From Sphingomonadales bacterium (GTDB lineage: Bacteria > Pseudomonadota > Alphaproteobacteria > Sphingomonadales > Sphingomonadaceae), in NCBI GenBank assembly GCA_016721875.1, contig JADKHG010000014.1, positions 124,001 to 188,000 of the forward strand: a stretch of DNA of 64,000 nucleotides, given 5' to 3'. A model generated the notes under the pieces. That model was not told the origin of the DNA and did not search any database. It saw nothing but the letters and a program-made list of their open reading frames with translations. Shown piece after piece: positions 1 through 9,288 of the stretch. A program made the translations under genes and the position numbers. Position 1 is the first letter of the stretch; each line of letters begins with the position of its first letter.

Positions 1-265
1 CGAGGCTGGAGGCGCGCAGGAACCGACCGAAGCGGGTGAGCCGTTCGCTGTCCGGCAGCAAAACTCCGCCGGTCCCGGTAGCATCAGTCATGGTTCGGAA
101 TTTGAGGATTTCGAACGGCTTTGTCCCCTGCCCCGGGCGTACTTGCCGGAACAGCACTGGTGAACCGAGGAAGACCCGCACCAGCAGCGCCAGCGCCAGC
201 AAAAGCGGTGCTGCGACGATCAGGCCGGTCAGCGATACAAACAGGTCAAAGGCGCGCTTTGCCAT
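1..265 (-). CDS. Bacterial sugar transferase (undecaprenyl-phosphate glycosyl-1-phosphate transferase family), N-terminal part
   Basis: The gene runs off the left edge; 88 residues are visible. The start MAKRAFDLF is followed by a hydrophobic segment (about residues 8-31) and then the hallmark stretch FRQVRPGQGTKPFEILKFRTM, written here only as its key residues QxRPGxxxxPFxxxKFRTM, which is the conserved membrane-proximal motif of PF02397 sugar transferases. Members transfer a sugar-1-phosphate to the lipid carrier at the inner face of the membrane and start polysaccharide repeat units. It is the likely downstream partner of the epimerase (274) and CapD-like protein (1361), same strand, 8 bases apart. 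The substrate cannot be told from this fragment. Confidence 0.85.
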   Translation of the reverse strand, partial: MAKRAFDLFVSLTGLIVAAPLLLALALLVRVFLGSPVLFRQVRPGQGTKPFEILKFRTMTDATGTGGVLLPDSERLTRFGRFLRASSL

Positions 266-273
266 TGTTTTAG

Positions 274-1287
274 TCAGACCGAATAATATTCGCGATACCA
301 CGCGACGAACCGCCGCACGCCTTCGCGCACATCGGTTTGTGGCCGAAACCCGGTAAGCCGTTGCAACAATGAGGCATCGGCCCAGGTTGCAGGAACATCT
401 CCTTTTTGCATTTCCAGATAATTGCGGATGGCTGGCTTGCCGATTTCCTGCTCAATTGCTTCGACAAAATCGCTTAGCCGCACTTTATCGCTATTACCGA
501 TATTGACCACCCGGAATGGCGCGGCAGGCGATAGGCTATCTCCTTCGGGAATGGTGGCTGCACTTTCAGGACGTATTGGGACAGCGTCAACGAGCAGGCG
601 GATACCGCGCACCAGATCTTCAACGTAGGTAAAGTCGCGCCACATATCACCATTGTTGTAAATTTCGATCGGCGTACCTTCGATGATACCCTTGGTGAAT
701 TTGAACAATGCCATGTCGGGTCGGCCATAGGGTCCATAAACGGTGAAGAAACGGAACATAGTAACGGGTAAATTCCACAGATGGGCGTAGCTATGGCCCA
801 TCATCTCATTCGCCTTCTTGGTGGCGGCATAGATGGTAAGCGGAGTGTCTGCCTTTTCGGTTTCCGTAAACGGCATTTCCTCATTTGCGCCATAAACCGA
901 CGAAGTCGATGCCATCAACAGATGCGACACGTCATGGGCTCGTGCACATTCCATGACATTGAAAGTGCCGGTGATGTTGGTGTCGATATAGGCTCTGGGA
1001 TTTTCAAGGCTGTAGCGGACACCGGCTTGCGCTGCGAGGTGTACAACAGCTTCGGGCTTGGTGTCTTCAAACACTTCCGAGATTGCGCCAAAATCCTCGA
1101 TGTTGACGATATGCGCCTTGAAATGGTTCGATTGTTGCAAAATCGCGTGCCGACTTTCTTTCAGCGATACGTCGTAATAGTCGGTCAGCGCATCAATCCC
1201 GACCACATCGAAACCCTCAGCCAGCAACAGCTGGCAAAGATGGAAGCCAATAAAGCCAGCCGAACCCGTAACGATAATCCTGCGCAA
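274..1287 (-). CDS. NAD-dependent epimerase, UDP-glucuronate 4-epimerase-like
   Basis: A 337-residue short-chain dehydrogenase/reductase of the extended type. The N-terminal GSAGFIGFHL Rossmann motif binds NAD; the Y-x-x-x-K catalytic pair appears as YAATK around residue 153, and an STSSVYG stretch precedes it, as in UDP-sugar 4-epimerases. The YYDVSLKESR region near residue 37 resembles UDP-glucuronate 4-epimerases. It probably interconverts UDP-GlcA and UDP-GalA for exopolysaccharide or LPS. The start is a TTG; a GAGGAAGG ribosome-binding site seven bases upstream supports it, and no in-frame ATG is nearby. It lies between CapD and the sugar transferase on one strand, so co-transcription is likely. 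Exact substrate specificity is inferred. Confidence 0.88.
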   Translation of the reverse strand: MRRIIVTGSAGFIGFHLCQLLLAEGFDVVGIDALTDYYDVSLKESRHAILQQSNHFKAHIVNIEDFGAISEVFEDTKPEAVVHLAAQAGVRYSLENPRAYIDTNITGTFNVMECARAHDVSHLLMASTSSVYGANEEMPFTETEKADTPLTIYAATKKANEMMGHSYAHLWNLPVTMFRFFTVYGPYGRPDMALFKFTKGIIEGTPIEIYNNGDMWRDFTYVEDLVRGIRLLVDAVPIRPESAATIPEGDSLSPAAPFRVVNIGNSDKVRLSDFVEAIEQEIGKPAIRNYLEMQKGDVPATWADASLLQRLTGFRPQTDVREGVRRFVAWYREYYSV

Positions 1288-1360
1288 AATGGAACCTTCC
1301 TCAAATGTTACTTCACTGCCACTCCCTGAACAGGATGTTCGTGAGGATTACGGCAGGTAC

Positions 1361-3268
1361 TTAGTTCAACCGCCCTGATCCATTGCCGTCAGGTTCCCGC
1401 CATCCGACCTGCGTGACCGCTTTGATCGTAGTCCTCAACGTGTCAGCGTCATTTGCTGCCATTGCCGAGGCTAATGCGCCGAGTATCGTTTCAAGTTCGC
1501 ACCATTCAAGGAAATCCTCATTGGCTTTCATGATCCGACTGTGCGCTGTTGGTTCAGGATTGTCGCCGATCAGCAATTCCTCGTACAATTTTTCACCGTC
1601 GCGCAAGCCTGTCACTTCGACTGCAACGTCACCTTCGGGATTAGTGTCGTCGCGCACCGACAGGCCCGACAGTTCAATCATGGTGCGAGCGAGCTCAATG
1701 ATTTTCACCGGCTCGCCCATGTCGAGTACGAAAACCTCTCCGCCCCTTGCCATAGTCCCAGCCTGAATCACCAGCTGCGCGGCTTCGGGAATGGTCATGA
1801 AATAGCGGGTGATTTCTTCATGCGTGACCGTGACCGGGCCACCTTGTTTGATCTGCTGGCGAAACAAGGGCACGACTGACCCGCTCGAGCCAAGCACATT
1901 GCCAAAGCGCACCATCGAGAAACGCGTAGCCGGATTTTCGAGCGCAAAGGCCTGCAAAATCAATTCAGCCAGCCGCTTGCTGGCCCCCATGATATTGGTC
2001 GGCCGCACCGCCTTGTCCGTACTGATCAATACAAAATCGGTTACTTTGTGCTTTCTTGCGCTTTTTGCGAGAGCAAGTGTACCGAACACATTGTTCCTTA
2101 TGCCTTCGATGGCATTATGCTCTACAAGCGGGACATGTTTATAAGCCGCTGCGTGAAAGATGGTGTCAGGCCGCCATTCGCCAACCAGAGCTTCTAACGA
2201 CTGTTCATTTAGCACAGAAGTGAGCAATGGCACGATATTAGTCGTGATCCCGTCCTCAAGATTTTTCTGAGCCAATTCCTGATGGATGGTATAGAGATTA
2301 TATTCGCTTCGCTCCAGCAACAGCAAATTTTTGGGGTTTTCGCGCAGTATCTGCCGACACAGCTCGGAACCTATCGAGCCGCCAGCTCCGCTGACCAATA
2401 CTGTCTGCTCAAAAAGATTCTGTGCCAAAAGCGCGGGATCAGGCGCGACCGGATCGCGTCCAAGCAACTCTTCGATCTCAAGCTCGCGCAAGTCATTTAC
2501 CGTGACCCGACCGTGCGCAAGATCAGTCATGCCAGGAAGAGTGCGGATGCTTGCATGACTGCCACGCATGCTGTCGATAATCTCGTTTCGCCGTTGACGA
2601 GATGCTGACGGTATAGCGAGTAGCAAGATTGCAATGTCGAAGCTTTCAATCAACCCCAGCAGGTCGGTCGAGGGATAGATTGTTTTGCCGTTCAGAACAC
2701 TGGCATGAAGCGAGATGTCATCGTCGACAAAACCCACCACATTCATATCTTCGCTGTTTGCCAGACCTGCCGCCAATTGTCGGCCCGCAGACCCTGCGCC
2801 ATAGATCAACACACGTTTGCGTTGCGACAGTCGCAAAAGGCTTTGATAGCCCCCGCCCAGCCAGAATCGTGCTGTGACCCTACTCGCACCGATTGCAAGA
2901 AAGAGCAGGATAGGCTGGATTATTCCTATGGTACGCGGAACGCCATCGAAACCGATTACCGTAAAGATTGCAGCGTAGATGAAGCCAAAAATAGCGCACG
3001 CTTTTACGACGCTGAACAAAGCGCCCCAGCCAACATAACGAAAAATCGCACGGTACAAGCCAAATCTTACAAAAAGCGGAATCGCCAAAACGACAGGTAA
3101 TCCATAAGACCAAAGCTGATTACCGGTCGGCGGAGTCCAATCGCCCAGCCGCAACCAATAGGCAATCGCCACCGTCATCAGACAGAGGGCTGTATCTATG
3201 GCCAGCGCAAACGCCCGCTTTGCGGGCCGCGACAACCCCAGAATTTTCTCGGAAGGTCCCTGTAACAT
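1361..3268 (-). CDS. Polysaccharide biosynthesis protein, CapD/FlaA1/PglF-type nucleoside-diphosphate sugar 4,6-dehydratase
   Basis: At 635 residues it matches the long, membrane-anchored form of the family. Four or so hydrophobic segments fill residues 20-140, followed by a first Rossmann fold with GAGSAGRQLA near 155 and the catalytic SDR domain with GAGGSIGSEL near 292. The HAAAYKHVPLVE and STDKAVRPTN stretches are diagnostic of CapD/FlaA1-type UDP-GlcNAc 4,6-dehydratases. The reaction makes a 4-keto-6-deoxy sugar used for modified glycans. It heads the minus-strand set with the epimerase and sugar transferase, 73 bases apart. Confidence in the family is high; the exact product sugar is not determined. 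Confidence 0.93.
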   Translation of the reverse strand: MLQGPSEKILGLSRPAKRAFALAIDTALCLMTVAIAYWLRLGDWTPPTGNQLWSYGLPVVLAIPLFVRFGLYRAIFRYVGWGALFSVVKACAIFGFIYAAIFTVIGFDGVPRTIGIIQPILLFLAIGASRVTARFWLGGGYQSLLRLSQRKRVLIYGAGSAGRQLAAGLANSEDMNVVGFVDDDISLHASVLNGKTIYPSTDLLGLIESFDIAILLLAIPSASRQRRNEIIDSMRGSHASIRTLPGMTDLAHGRVTVNDLRELEIEELLGRDPVAPDPALLAQNLFEQTVLVSGAGGSIGSELCRQILRENPKNLLLLERSEYNLYTIHQELAQKNLEDGITTNIVPLLTSVLNEQSLEALVGEWRPDTIFHAAAYKHVPLVEHNAIEGIRNNVFGTLALAKSARKHKVTDFVLISTDKAVRPTNIMGASKRLAELILQAFALENPATRFSMVRFGNVLGSSGSVVPLFRQQIKQGGPVTVTHEEITRYFMTIPEAAQLVIQAGTMARGGEVFVLDMGEPVKIIELARTMIELSGLSVRDDTNPEGDVAVEVTGLRDGEKLYEELLIGDNPEPTAHSRIMKANEDFLEWCELETILGALASAMAANDADTLRTTIKAVTQVGWREPDGNGSGRLN

Positions 3269-3443
3269 GCGTTGCGCGCTCTAGTGTGAATCAGCTGTCA
3301 GTGCAATTTTTCTGTTCGCAGAGAAACTGCTTGTACGGGCCACTATTTTTCCGCGTGTTTGGACGGCTACCCCTTGGTCAACAAAGCTAACGTCTACCCG
3401 ACTTGGGCAGCAGCGTAAGATCCGGATCGTTGACTGGTCAGGA

Positions 3444-4357
3444 TCAGCCAACCGTTGGCCGATCGATCATGGCAATGAGCGCATCTGCGCTGCTGCGCAG
3501 CGCTTTTTCTTCAGTTCTGCCTATTGAAGGAAAGGATATATAATTTACTTCCGATGAAATATCGCGAATGGTAAGCCTGTTCGCTGCAAAGCTTGGCAAG
3601 GCTGCCAGCCACTTAGGCCTAAAAAGATTTTTTTTCAGTAACAAGAAGCGTCTTATCGGCGATGTCTGTTGGAACTTGCCATCGAGTATGATGATATGTT
3701 CCAGTGGCACAGAACCGCCGAAGCCGTTAACGATGGGCTCGACAATAATTTTGCCACGTCGGTCGAATGGCACATCCCTTTTCTCACCATCGAAAAACCA
3801 ACCTGCAATTTCAGGAAAAAGCCGTATGCCGGGCCGCCCTGCGATTATCTGAAAAGTGTCGTCGCTCTTGCTGCGGGTAACCACCGTTAAATCATCCGAA
3901 ATAAATTGCGCACCTTGCGCAACTAGCGCTGCGGTCAACGAGGACTTGCCGGCACCGCTTTCGCCACAGATCATGATACCGCGCCCGCTTATGCTTACCG
4001 CCGATGCATGAATGGGTACCAATCCCCGCCATGCAAGCAACAATGCCGTCACTGTACTGTAAAAGGGCCATGGTAAAGTCCCAGTCCAGCTTGGACCTGC
4101 GCGATATTCGATCAGATTGCCATCGAACATGTCGAAAGTGGCAATGTCCTCCCAGCCAAACCGGATGCCGTCTGAATAGACCAACCCGCGGTTTATCTTG
4201 TCAACAATTAGACGTGGGCGCAGCCGTTCGACAGACCGCACTATGACATTACACTGGACCTCTCCCCGACGGCGGGAGCGAAATGTTCCAGATCAATATC
4301 CGAAAGCCAGTGAAGGCCGAAAGCTCGCGCGCGATAAGAACTGCGCGCAATATTCAT
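3444..4357 (-). pseudogene. HPr kinase-like lasso-peptide tailoring kinase (copy 1), frame-disrupted
   Basis: The 265-residue 3' part carries the P-loop GESGAGKSSL and the ISDDL motif of HprK-related kinases. Its true N-terminus is in another frame from the ATG at 4357 (MNIARSSYRARAFGLHWLSD), which overlaps the stop of the PqqD gene as ATGA and matches the YRAFGL-type start of this family. The two frames join at a GGGG run near 4270; one extra G restores a continuous protein through GEVQCNVIVRSVERL. In paeninodin-type lasso pathways such kinases phosphorylate the C-terminal Ser of the precursor (established for PadeK/ThcoK), and the precursor at 14689 ends in Ser. Probably intact in the cell if the missing G is an error. 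Confidence 0.8.
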
Positions 4358-4626
4358 GCCACCGGCTGGATTAGCCTCTTAGCCTGAAAATCGGCCAGCA
4401 CACGCTCAACTGCGGTCGAACATTGTTCCGCAGAAATTTCATAGCGTTCAATCAGGACTTCAACGATATTCTCCGCATTGGACGGCTGCTCCAAAGCATT
4501 CCAGATGTCCGTTGCTGTCTTGTTGAGCGAGACATATGTGCCCCCCTCAAAATCCAGCATAACAAAAGCATCATCAATTTGGGTGCCGACCCAATGGTCG
4601 CTGCGTTGCCACATGGTCGCGCTCAT
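4354..4626 (-). CDS. PqqD family protein, lasso-peptide leader-binding protein B1
   Basis: A 90-residue PqqD-type winged-helix protein. The pattern MLDFEGGTYVSLNKTATDIWNAL followed by a helical pair is diagnostic (key residues: LDFEGGxYVxLNxTAxxIW). In lasso-peptide pathways this RiPP recognition element binds the leader peptide and delivers it to the B2 protease. It sits between two HprK-like kinases: three bases after the upstream kinase stop and overlapping the downstream kinase start by ATGA, so all three are probably translationally coupled. Its likely ligand is the FWIEP segment of the leader at 14689. The family call is firm; the partner is inferred from the cluster. Confidence 0.9.
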   Translation of the reverse strand: MSATMWQRSDHWVGTQIDDAFVMLDFEGGTYVSLNKTATDIWNALEQPSNAENIVEVLIERYEISAEQCSTAVERVLADFQAKRLIQPVA

Positions 4627-4629
4627 TAT

Positions 4630-5502
4630 TCAAACTACTCCGATATCGGTTGCAACTATCGAAGTGATATGCTGCTGCGACCCGGCAATATCACCCGACT
4701 TAACAGGGATTCGGTATATCGGCAAAGTGCGGCAATGCAATATGCATTGCGGCAAAAGCGTCATTTCCTGTCCCAAAATGGCAGGTATTTTCGGACGATG
4801 GCGGTTACGCAGAAATGCTTCAATGGCATCACCCCCACGTAGCCTTTCTGGCTCGGCTGAATCCATGCCCACGCAAGGATAGAGGACGAAAAGCGCATTC
4901 AAATGCGCCGTTTCGAGCCGTGATTGTGGCATAATCGCAATTTCTGAACGCGTATCGACGTTGCGATCGGCGAGAAAAAGCGAACCCGAAATCCCAGAAA
5001 CAACCGCTGCACCATTTTGCTGGGTCAACCAAAGAGTATCGTCCCCTACTATCTGCCCGCCTGCCTGAATCAAGCGGTATGCCAGGGTAGATTTGCCAAT
5101 GCCGGAAGGGCCGGCAATTGCTATCGCTCCAGTTCTGCCGGCGGGTATTATACCGGCTGCATGAAGCACAATGCCACCGCGCATCCACATAAGCATCGGT
5201 AGCGCGGTCGCAACCAACAATTGGCTTATGCGTTGCATTTCGGAGCCTGCATATGGTTCAACAATCAGTTCACGAGGAGACCTCGCCAGATAGCGAGCTA
5301 TCCCTGCCGCATCGAAAAGCAGTCCGCTATCGCTTCGGCTATAGGGTCCCTTCACAACGTTTGACGTGTTTGTTGTAACCTTTCCTAAGGCAATGCTGAT
5401 TTCAGGGTTAGCAAGAGCCCGCTCGCAAGCAATTCCACCCAGAACGTCCAGCTCCGAGGTAATGTTCATGTTGTAAGCGCGATAGCCTGAAACTTTGGTC
5501 AT
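4630..5502 (-). CDS. HPr kinase-like lasso-peptide tailoring kinase (copy 2)
   Basis: This 290-residue protein starts with SGYRAYNMNITSELDV, the typical N-terminal beta strand of lasso-associated HprK-like kinases, and has the P-loop GPSGIGKSTL near residue 134 followed by IVGDDTLWL, the Walker-B-like metal-binding region. Bacterial homologues phosphorylate the C-terminal residue of lasso precursors. It is the first gene of a minus-strand kinase-PqqD-kinase set and is divergent from the B2 protease gene, so a bidirectional promoter may lie in 5503-5592. Its frame is intact, unlike copy 1. It is not a metabolic HPr kinase, since no HPr partner is nearby and the cluster is a RiPP locus. Confidence 0.85.
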   Translation of the reverse strand: MTKVSGYRAYNMNITSELDVLGGIACERALANPEISIALGKVTTNTSNVVKGPYSRSDSGLLFDAAGIARYLARSPRELIVEPYAGSEMQRISQLLVATALPMLMWMRGGIVLHAAGIIPAGRTGAIAIAGPSGIGKSTLAYRLIQAGGQIVGDDTLWLTQQNGAAVVSGISGSLFLADRNVDTRSEIAIMPQSRLETAHLNALFVLYPCVGMDSAEPERLRGGDAIEAFLRNRHRPKIPAILGQEMTLLPQCILHCRTLPIYRIPVKSGDIAGSQQHITSIVATDIGVV

Positions 5503-5592
5503 AACACTTACCCTTCTACGCGTTGGAGCAACGCTGTCGAGTGCGCCAAAGCAACCACTTTCGAAATATCCGGATTGCCGCTACACAAAGCT

Positions 5593-6015
5593 ATGTGCGT
5601 TCTAAGGGACAGAGTTCGAAAGGGAAAAAGGGGCATCCACTTCCTCCTATTGGGTGCGGAGTTGTGCGTTCAGCTTGGCAAAGCCGCTTGGACTGTCCGC
5701 TTTGTTCCATTCAAAGATTATGGCCGCCAACTTAAAGATATTGCCGACAGTAACCCGCCACCACTGCAACTGGCGCGCGACATACGCCGGATAGTCAATC
5801 TGGTTTCGCCAATATTGCCCGAACGGTCCAATTGCCTGATATGCGGAATCGCGGCAAAAAGGATGTTTGCCCGTCGAGGCTATGGTTCAGAATTGTCGTT
5901 TGGCGTCGATCCAGCTGCCACACCAATGGTCGCGCATGCTTGGCTAGTCGCTGCCTCTATTGTGGTCACAGGCAAGTCCGGACGCGCAAAATTTTCTGAA
6001 GTGGTTCGCTTGTAG
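5593..6015 (+). CDS. Lasso peptide biosynthesis B2 protein (transglutaminase-like leader peptidase)
   Basis: A 140-residue protein (153 if the upstream TTG at 5554-5575 region is used; the frame is open from 5575). The C-terminal half has the B2 signature: SNCLICGIAAKRMFARRGYG with the nucleophilic Cys, then FGVDPAATPMVAHAWL with the catalytic His and the AHAW motif. It cleaves the leader of the lasso precursor before ring closure, working with PqqD-type B1. The N-terminal half is a short helical region typical of the split B2 form. It is transcribed away from the kinase-B1-kinase genes and converges with the ABC transporter. Start choice between the ATG at 5593 and TTG at 5575 is uncertain. 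Confidence 0.85.
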   Translation: MCVLRDRVRKGKRGIHFLLLGAELCVQLGKAAWTVRFVPFKDYGRQLKDIADSNPPPLQLARDIRRIVNLVSPILPERSNCLICGIAAKRMFARRGYGSELSFGVDPAATPMVAHAWLVAASIVVTGKSGRAKFSEVVRL

Positions 6016-6056
6016 CAAAAAAGCCGGAGCATTTGGTTAGCCCAAACCAGCGCTGT

Positions 6057-7763
6057 TCAGCGCGACACAATGCGTCCATCGGCAAGTGTTATGATCTGGT
6101 CGGCGACTTCACGAATGGATGACTGGTGACCAATCAGCACGATTGTCAATTTTCCACGCAGTTCTGCTAAGACTCGACGAATTGCGGCTTCATTTTCGGG
6201 ATCAAGCGCACTGGTAGCTTCATCCAGGATGAGCAACGCCGGACGGCGCAGCAAAGCTCGCGCCAGCGTAATGCGTTGCCGTTCTCCGCCCGACAGGCGC
6301 ATGCCTCCATCCCCCACAATGGAGTCCAAACCACCTGGACTTGCCAACACAAAGTCGGCGGACGCCGCTTTCAATGCTTCGATCAGTTCCGCTTCGCTGG
6401 CATTGGCTTTCCCCCACAGCAAATTGGCTCGGATACTATCGTGGAACAGGGTCGGGAATTGTTCAACATACGCCACTTGCCGCCGCCAGTTTCGGCGGTT
6501 TTCGCCTGAGAGCAAAATGCCGTCTATTCGAAGGGTGCCTGCATCAGGTTTAAGCAAACCCATCAGGAGATCAGCCAATGTGCTCTTACCTGCGCCGGAT
6601 TCGCCACTTATTGCTGTGGTTGTGTTAGCCGGTATCAGGATTGAAACGTCTTGTCGCGCCGCCCTTTTACGCGCGGGATAGCGAACGGAAACGTCCGACA
6701 ATTCGATGGCATTTCGCAAATGGACATCATTCGCGGTTGCTGCCGGCTCCGAATTGCCCTGCGCTTCGTCGATCATGCTTCGAACATCGTCAAGCGCCGA
6801 CATGGCATGCAGAATGTGGTTCCACCCCTGCTGAATCATCGCAAGCATCGGTGCAAGGCGGACAAAAACGAGAAGTAAAGGCAGCAGCACCGCAACAGGC
6901 ATTCCCCACAATATAATCCCTGTGTAGGCAAGCGCTGCTAGCAATAGAGCGGCTCCGATTTGGATGAATGCAGAGGCTTTGGCGGTGTCGCGAGAGTAGG
7001 CCAATTTGGTTTGGCGAACTGCACCTATCGCTTCGGCAAAGCCGGCATCGAGCTTATGTTCATTCGCAAAGATCTTTGCGAGCCGAATGGAAGACAAACC
7101 CTGCTGGACATGCCGGTGCAATTCCCTATTCGCCTGCGTTAGTCCTGCGCCAAACGCCGTCGCGCGCTTCCTGAATCCAGCCAATGCCATCAGCGCGGTT
7201 CCACCCAGAACCAACGCCAGCAAAGTTGTTGGCCAGGACAGGTAGAATGCCGCGATTATATAGGCGGTGATCATCAACAGATTGGCTGCCAATCCGACCA
7301 ATTGGTCAAAACCCACGCCCACAGTCGCTATGTTGGTCAGCAGAGTTGCGTTCTGATCTCCGGCATGCTGCCCAGAAAGCCAGCGCCATTCAGCACCTAG
7401 CAGGGCCGCATAGCAGCGCCTGCGCAGTTTATCGACCAAACCATGCTGCAATCGCAGTCGTATTTGCCCAAGTGCAAACATAAGCAGAGTGCGAAATGCA
7501 ATCAGGGTCACGAACAAGGCCAGCAACAGCCCCAGATTATCCTGCACTCCCATTTTTTCGAGCAAGCCATCAGCAATGCTGCCGAAACTCCCCATGTTCA
7601 TGGCACCCAAAAGTGGAACCAGCATCACAATGCCAATGCCATCGGTTAATGCGCTTATCGACATCAGCAGGATCAGTCCCGACAATTGCCCTACCGATAT
7701 CCCACGCAACATTTCGCGAATAGCTCCAGCGGGTGGCGGCGAAAAAGATGAGTCTTGGTTCAA
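6057..7763 (-). CDS. ABC transporter, fused permease and ATP-binding protein (lasso peptide exporter D)
   Basis: A 568-residue half-transporter. Residues 1-310 form a six-helix type IV exporter domain; the nucleotide-binding domain follows with Walker A GESGAGKSTLAD near 385, the signature LSGGERQR and Walker B LLILDEATSALD, and the H-loop IGHQSS. Its size and position beside the B1, B2 and cyclase genes point to export of the mature lasso peptide and thus self-protection. It is convergent with the B2 gene. The family is certain; the substrate is inferred from the cluster. It lacks an N-terminal C39 peptidase domain, as expected when B2 removes the leader. Confidence 0.9.
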   Translation of the reverse strand: MNQDSSFSPPPAGAIREMLRGISVGQLSGLILLMSISALTDGIGIVMLVPLLGAMNMGSFGSIADGLLEKMGVQDNLGLLLALFVTLIAFRTLLMFALGQIRLRLQHGLVDKLRRRCYAALLGAEWRWLSGQHAGDQNATLLTNIATVGVGFDQLVGLAANLLMITAYIIAAFYLSWPTTLLALVLGGTALMALAGFRKRATAFGAGLTQANRELHRHVQQGLSSIRLAKIFANEHKLDAGFAEAIGAVRQTKLAYSRDTAKASAFIQIGAALLLAALAYTGIILWGMPVAVLLPLLLVFVRLAPMLAMIQQGWNHILHAMSALDDVRSMIDEAQGNSEPAATANDVHLRNAIELSDVSVRYPARKRAARQDVSILIPANTTTAISGESGAGKSTLADLLMGLLKPDAGTLRIDGILLSGENRRNWRRQVAYVEQFPTLFHDSIRANLLWGKANASEAELIEALKAASADFVLASPGGLDSIVGDGGMRLSGGERQRITLARALLRRPALLILDEATSALDPENEAAIRRVLAELRGKLTIVLIGHQSSIREVADQIITLADGRIVSR

Positions 7764-8002
7764 TTTTGACCGTATCCCTCCTCATAAATAGTGGCATGAG
7801 GCTTTGGTGAATAGGACGGTCTAATGGCAAAAATTGCGCAATGACACATTTTTGACAACATATTGATGTCTCAGCGTTTCGATTTATGTGTTCACGGCCT
7901 AATTAGGTATGGGCTGGATTGAATGGGTGTCATGAATCCCCGGCCCCTATTCCAAACTGCGAACAGACGCAGACCCGGCTTGGCTGTTACAGGAATGGCC
8001 GC

Positions 8003-9288
8003 CTATCGGCCTTTGTCGTTGGAATTGCCTTCGTAGATCCAGTCGCGCACGCTGATTGCGCGTTCGACCTCTGGCGCCAGCTTCAAATTGCTGTTGCCGC
8101 CCCGCACGCGCCTGACCTGATGGAGCAACCACCGCGGGTAATTTAGAACAGACCACCGACTTGCGGAATTTTCCCCGGAGAAATTGGCCAATATATGCAA
8201 TGGCGGAAAAGCTCTGCGAAAAAAAATAAGAGTTTTTCCAGTCCAGCCTGGTGCTACAGCAATCTCTGCCCCTACCGCGATCAGCCCGCGCTCCGTAAAA
8301 TCCTGCAATGACAACAGTGCCGCCGCTTCGATTTGCTCCGTAGAAGGGCAAGCTGCTCCAGCAATCGACGCACGCCATGAATTGGAATTGTGATAATAGG
8401 ACGCGAGTTCAAGTATCAACAGGCATCCCCTTTCCCATTCACCGACCTTGGCCATCGTCCAGAATTTGGCCCAATCAATCGGCGCTGTTTGCATCAACAG
8501 CGCAACGTCTGAAAATGTCAGCGGGCCGCTGTTCAACTGATGATCATAAGCGGCATGGACGATCAAGTGCAGCATAGTGTCGGTCGACGACAGATAGGGC
8601 ACGCCACCACGAAATTCCCGGCGAGCCAGAATCATCGGCACATTTTCGATTGTATCGGCATCGGGCTGCCTTCGGGGCGTGTCTATCAGACGGGTGTGGA
8701 CTTCCAGCGCAATCCCGGTTTCAGTGCAACGCATCGTTGGAAGGTGCTTTGCCTTTCCAATGCGTCCCCGAGCGGCATTGAATATTGCTCCAGCCGGGCG
8801 AATCCAGCATTTTCCAGCATCGTGTAAACTGTCGATGCGGCCTCAGGCATTACCAGAATGTCAATGTCGCGCAGCGGTCGTTCAGCTGGGGTCGCATAGG
8901 TATATTGCGCTAACCAAGCACCCTTCAAAGCCGCGTACGGAATAGATGCTTCATTTAAAAGGCGGTCTAGTTTTGACAATACCCTTCGAAAGGCAAGATA
9001 GCGCATAGAAGCGCGGCGAAAACTGCTTGCCCACTCTGCGACTATTTCGGCCGGAACTGAGTCTTGCAAACCCCGACTTCGGATCCGCTGGTGCAACAAG
9101 GGCTTGAGCCTGTGCTGCTGCGCCATCGTGCTAACAAGCAGCCAGTCAGCTTCATCAAGCGCAGCAAGCCGGTCAGGCTCAACTGAACGTGTGGTTGACA
9201 ACAGGTCGAGCAGCAAGTGCTTGAGAACAATGCTCCCGTCGACGTCAGTCAAAACATGCCTCTCAAATTGGACGCAAATCAAATGCAA
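8003..9288 (-). pseudogene. Nucleotidyltransferase family protein of lasso-peptide clusters, frame-disrupted
   Basis: Two overlapping frames make one protein of about 425 residues. The 5' part (8686-9288) has ALKGAWLAQYTYATPAERPLRDIDILV, where G-x-x-L...R..RDIDIL is the nucleotidyltransferase core (PF14907) with the two metal-binding Asp residues. The 3' part (8003-8734) continues with KHLPTMRC..GIALEVHTRLID, the third strand, and a helical tail. The frames join at a GGGG run near 8750; one extra G restores PLGGRIGKAKHLP. Such proteins accompany HprK-like kinases in many proteobacterial lasso clusters and are thought to modify the phosphorylated C-terminus further. The start is unclear: TTG at 9288 overlaps the preceding gene; later TTG codons are possible. 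Confidence 0.75.

Noticed and set aside
4242..4357. A separate 38-residue gene between PqqD and the kinase
   Set aside because: Its sequence is the N-terminal strand of the kinase family and joins it after one base; it is not an independent gene.
7764..8002. A second lasso precursor in the gap between exporter and nucleotidyltransferase
   Set aside because: I found no short frame with a leader motif, Thr at -2 and a Gly/Ala...Asp/Glu core on either strand.
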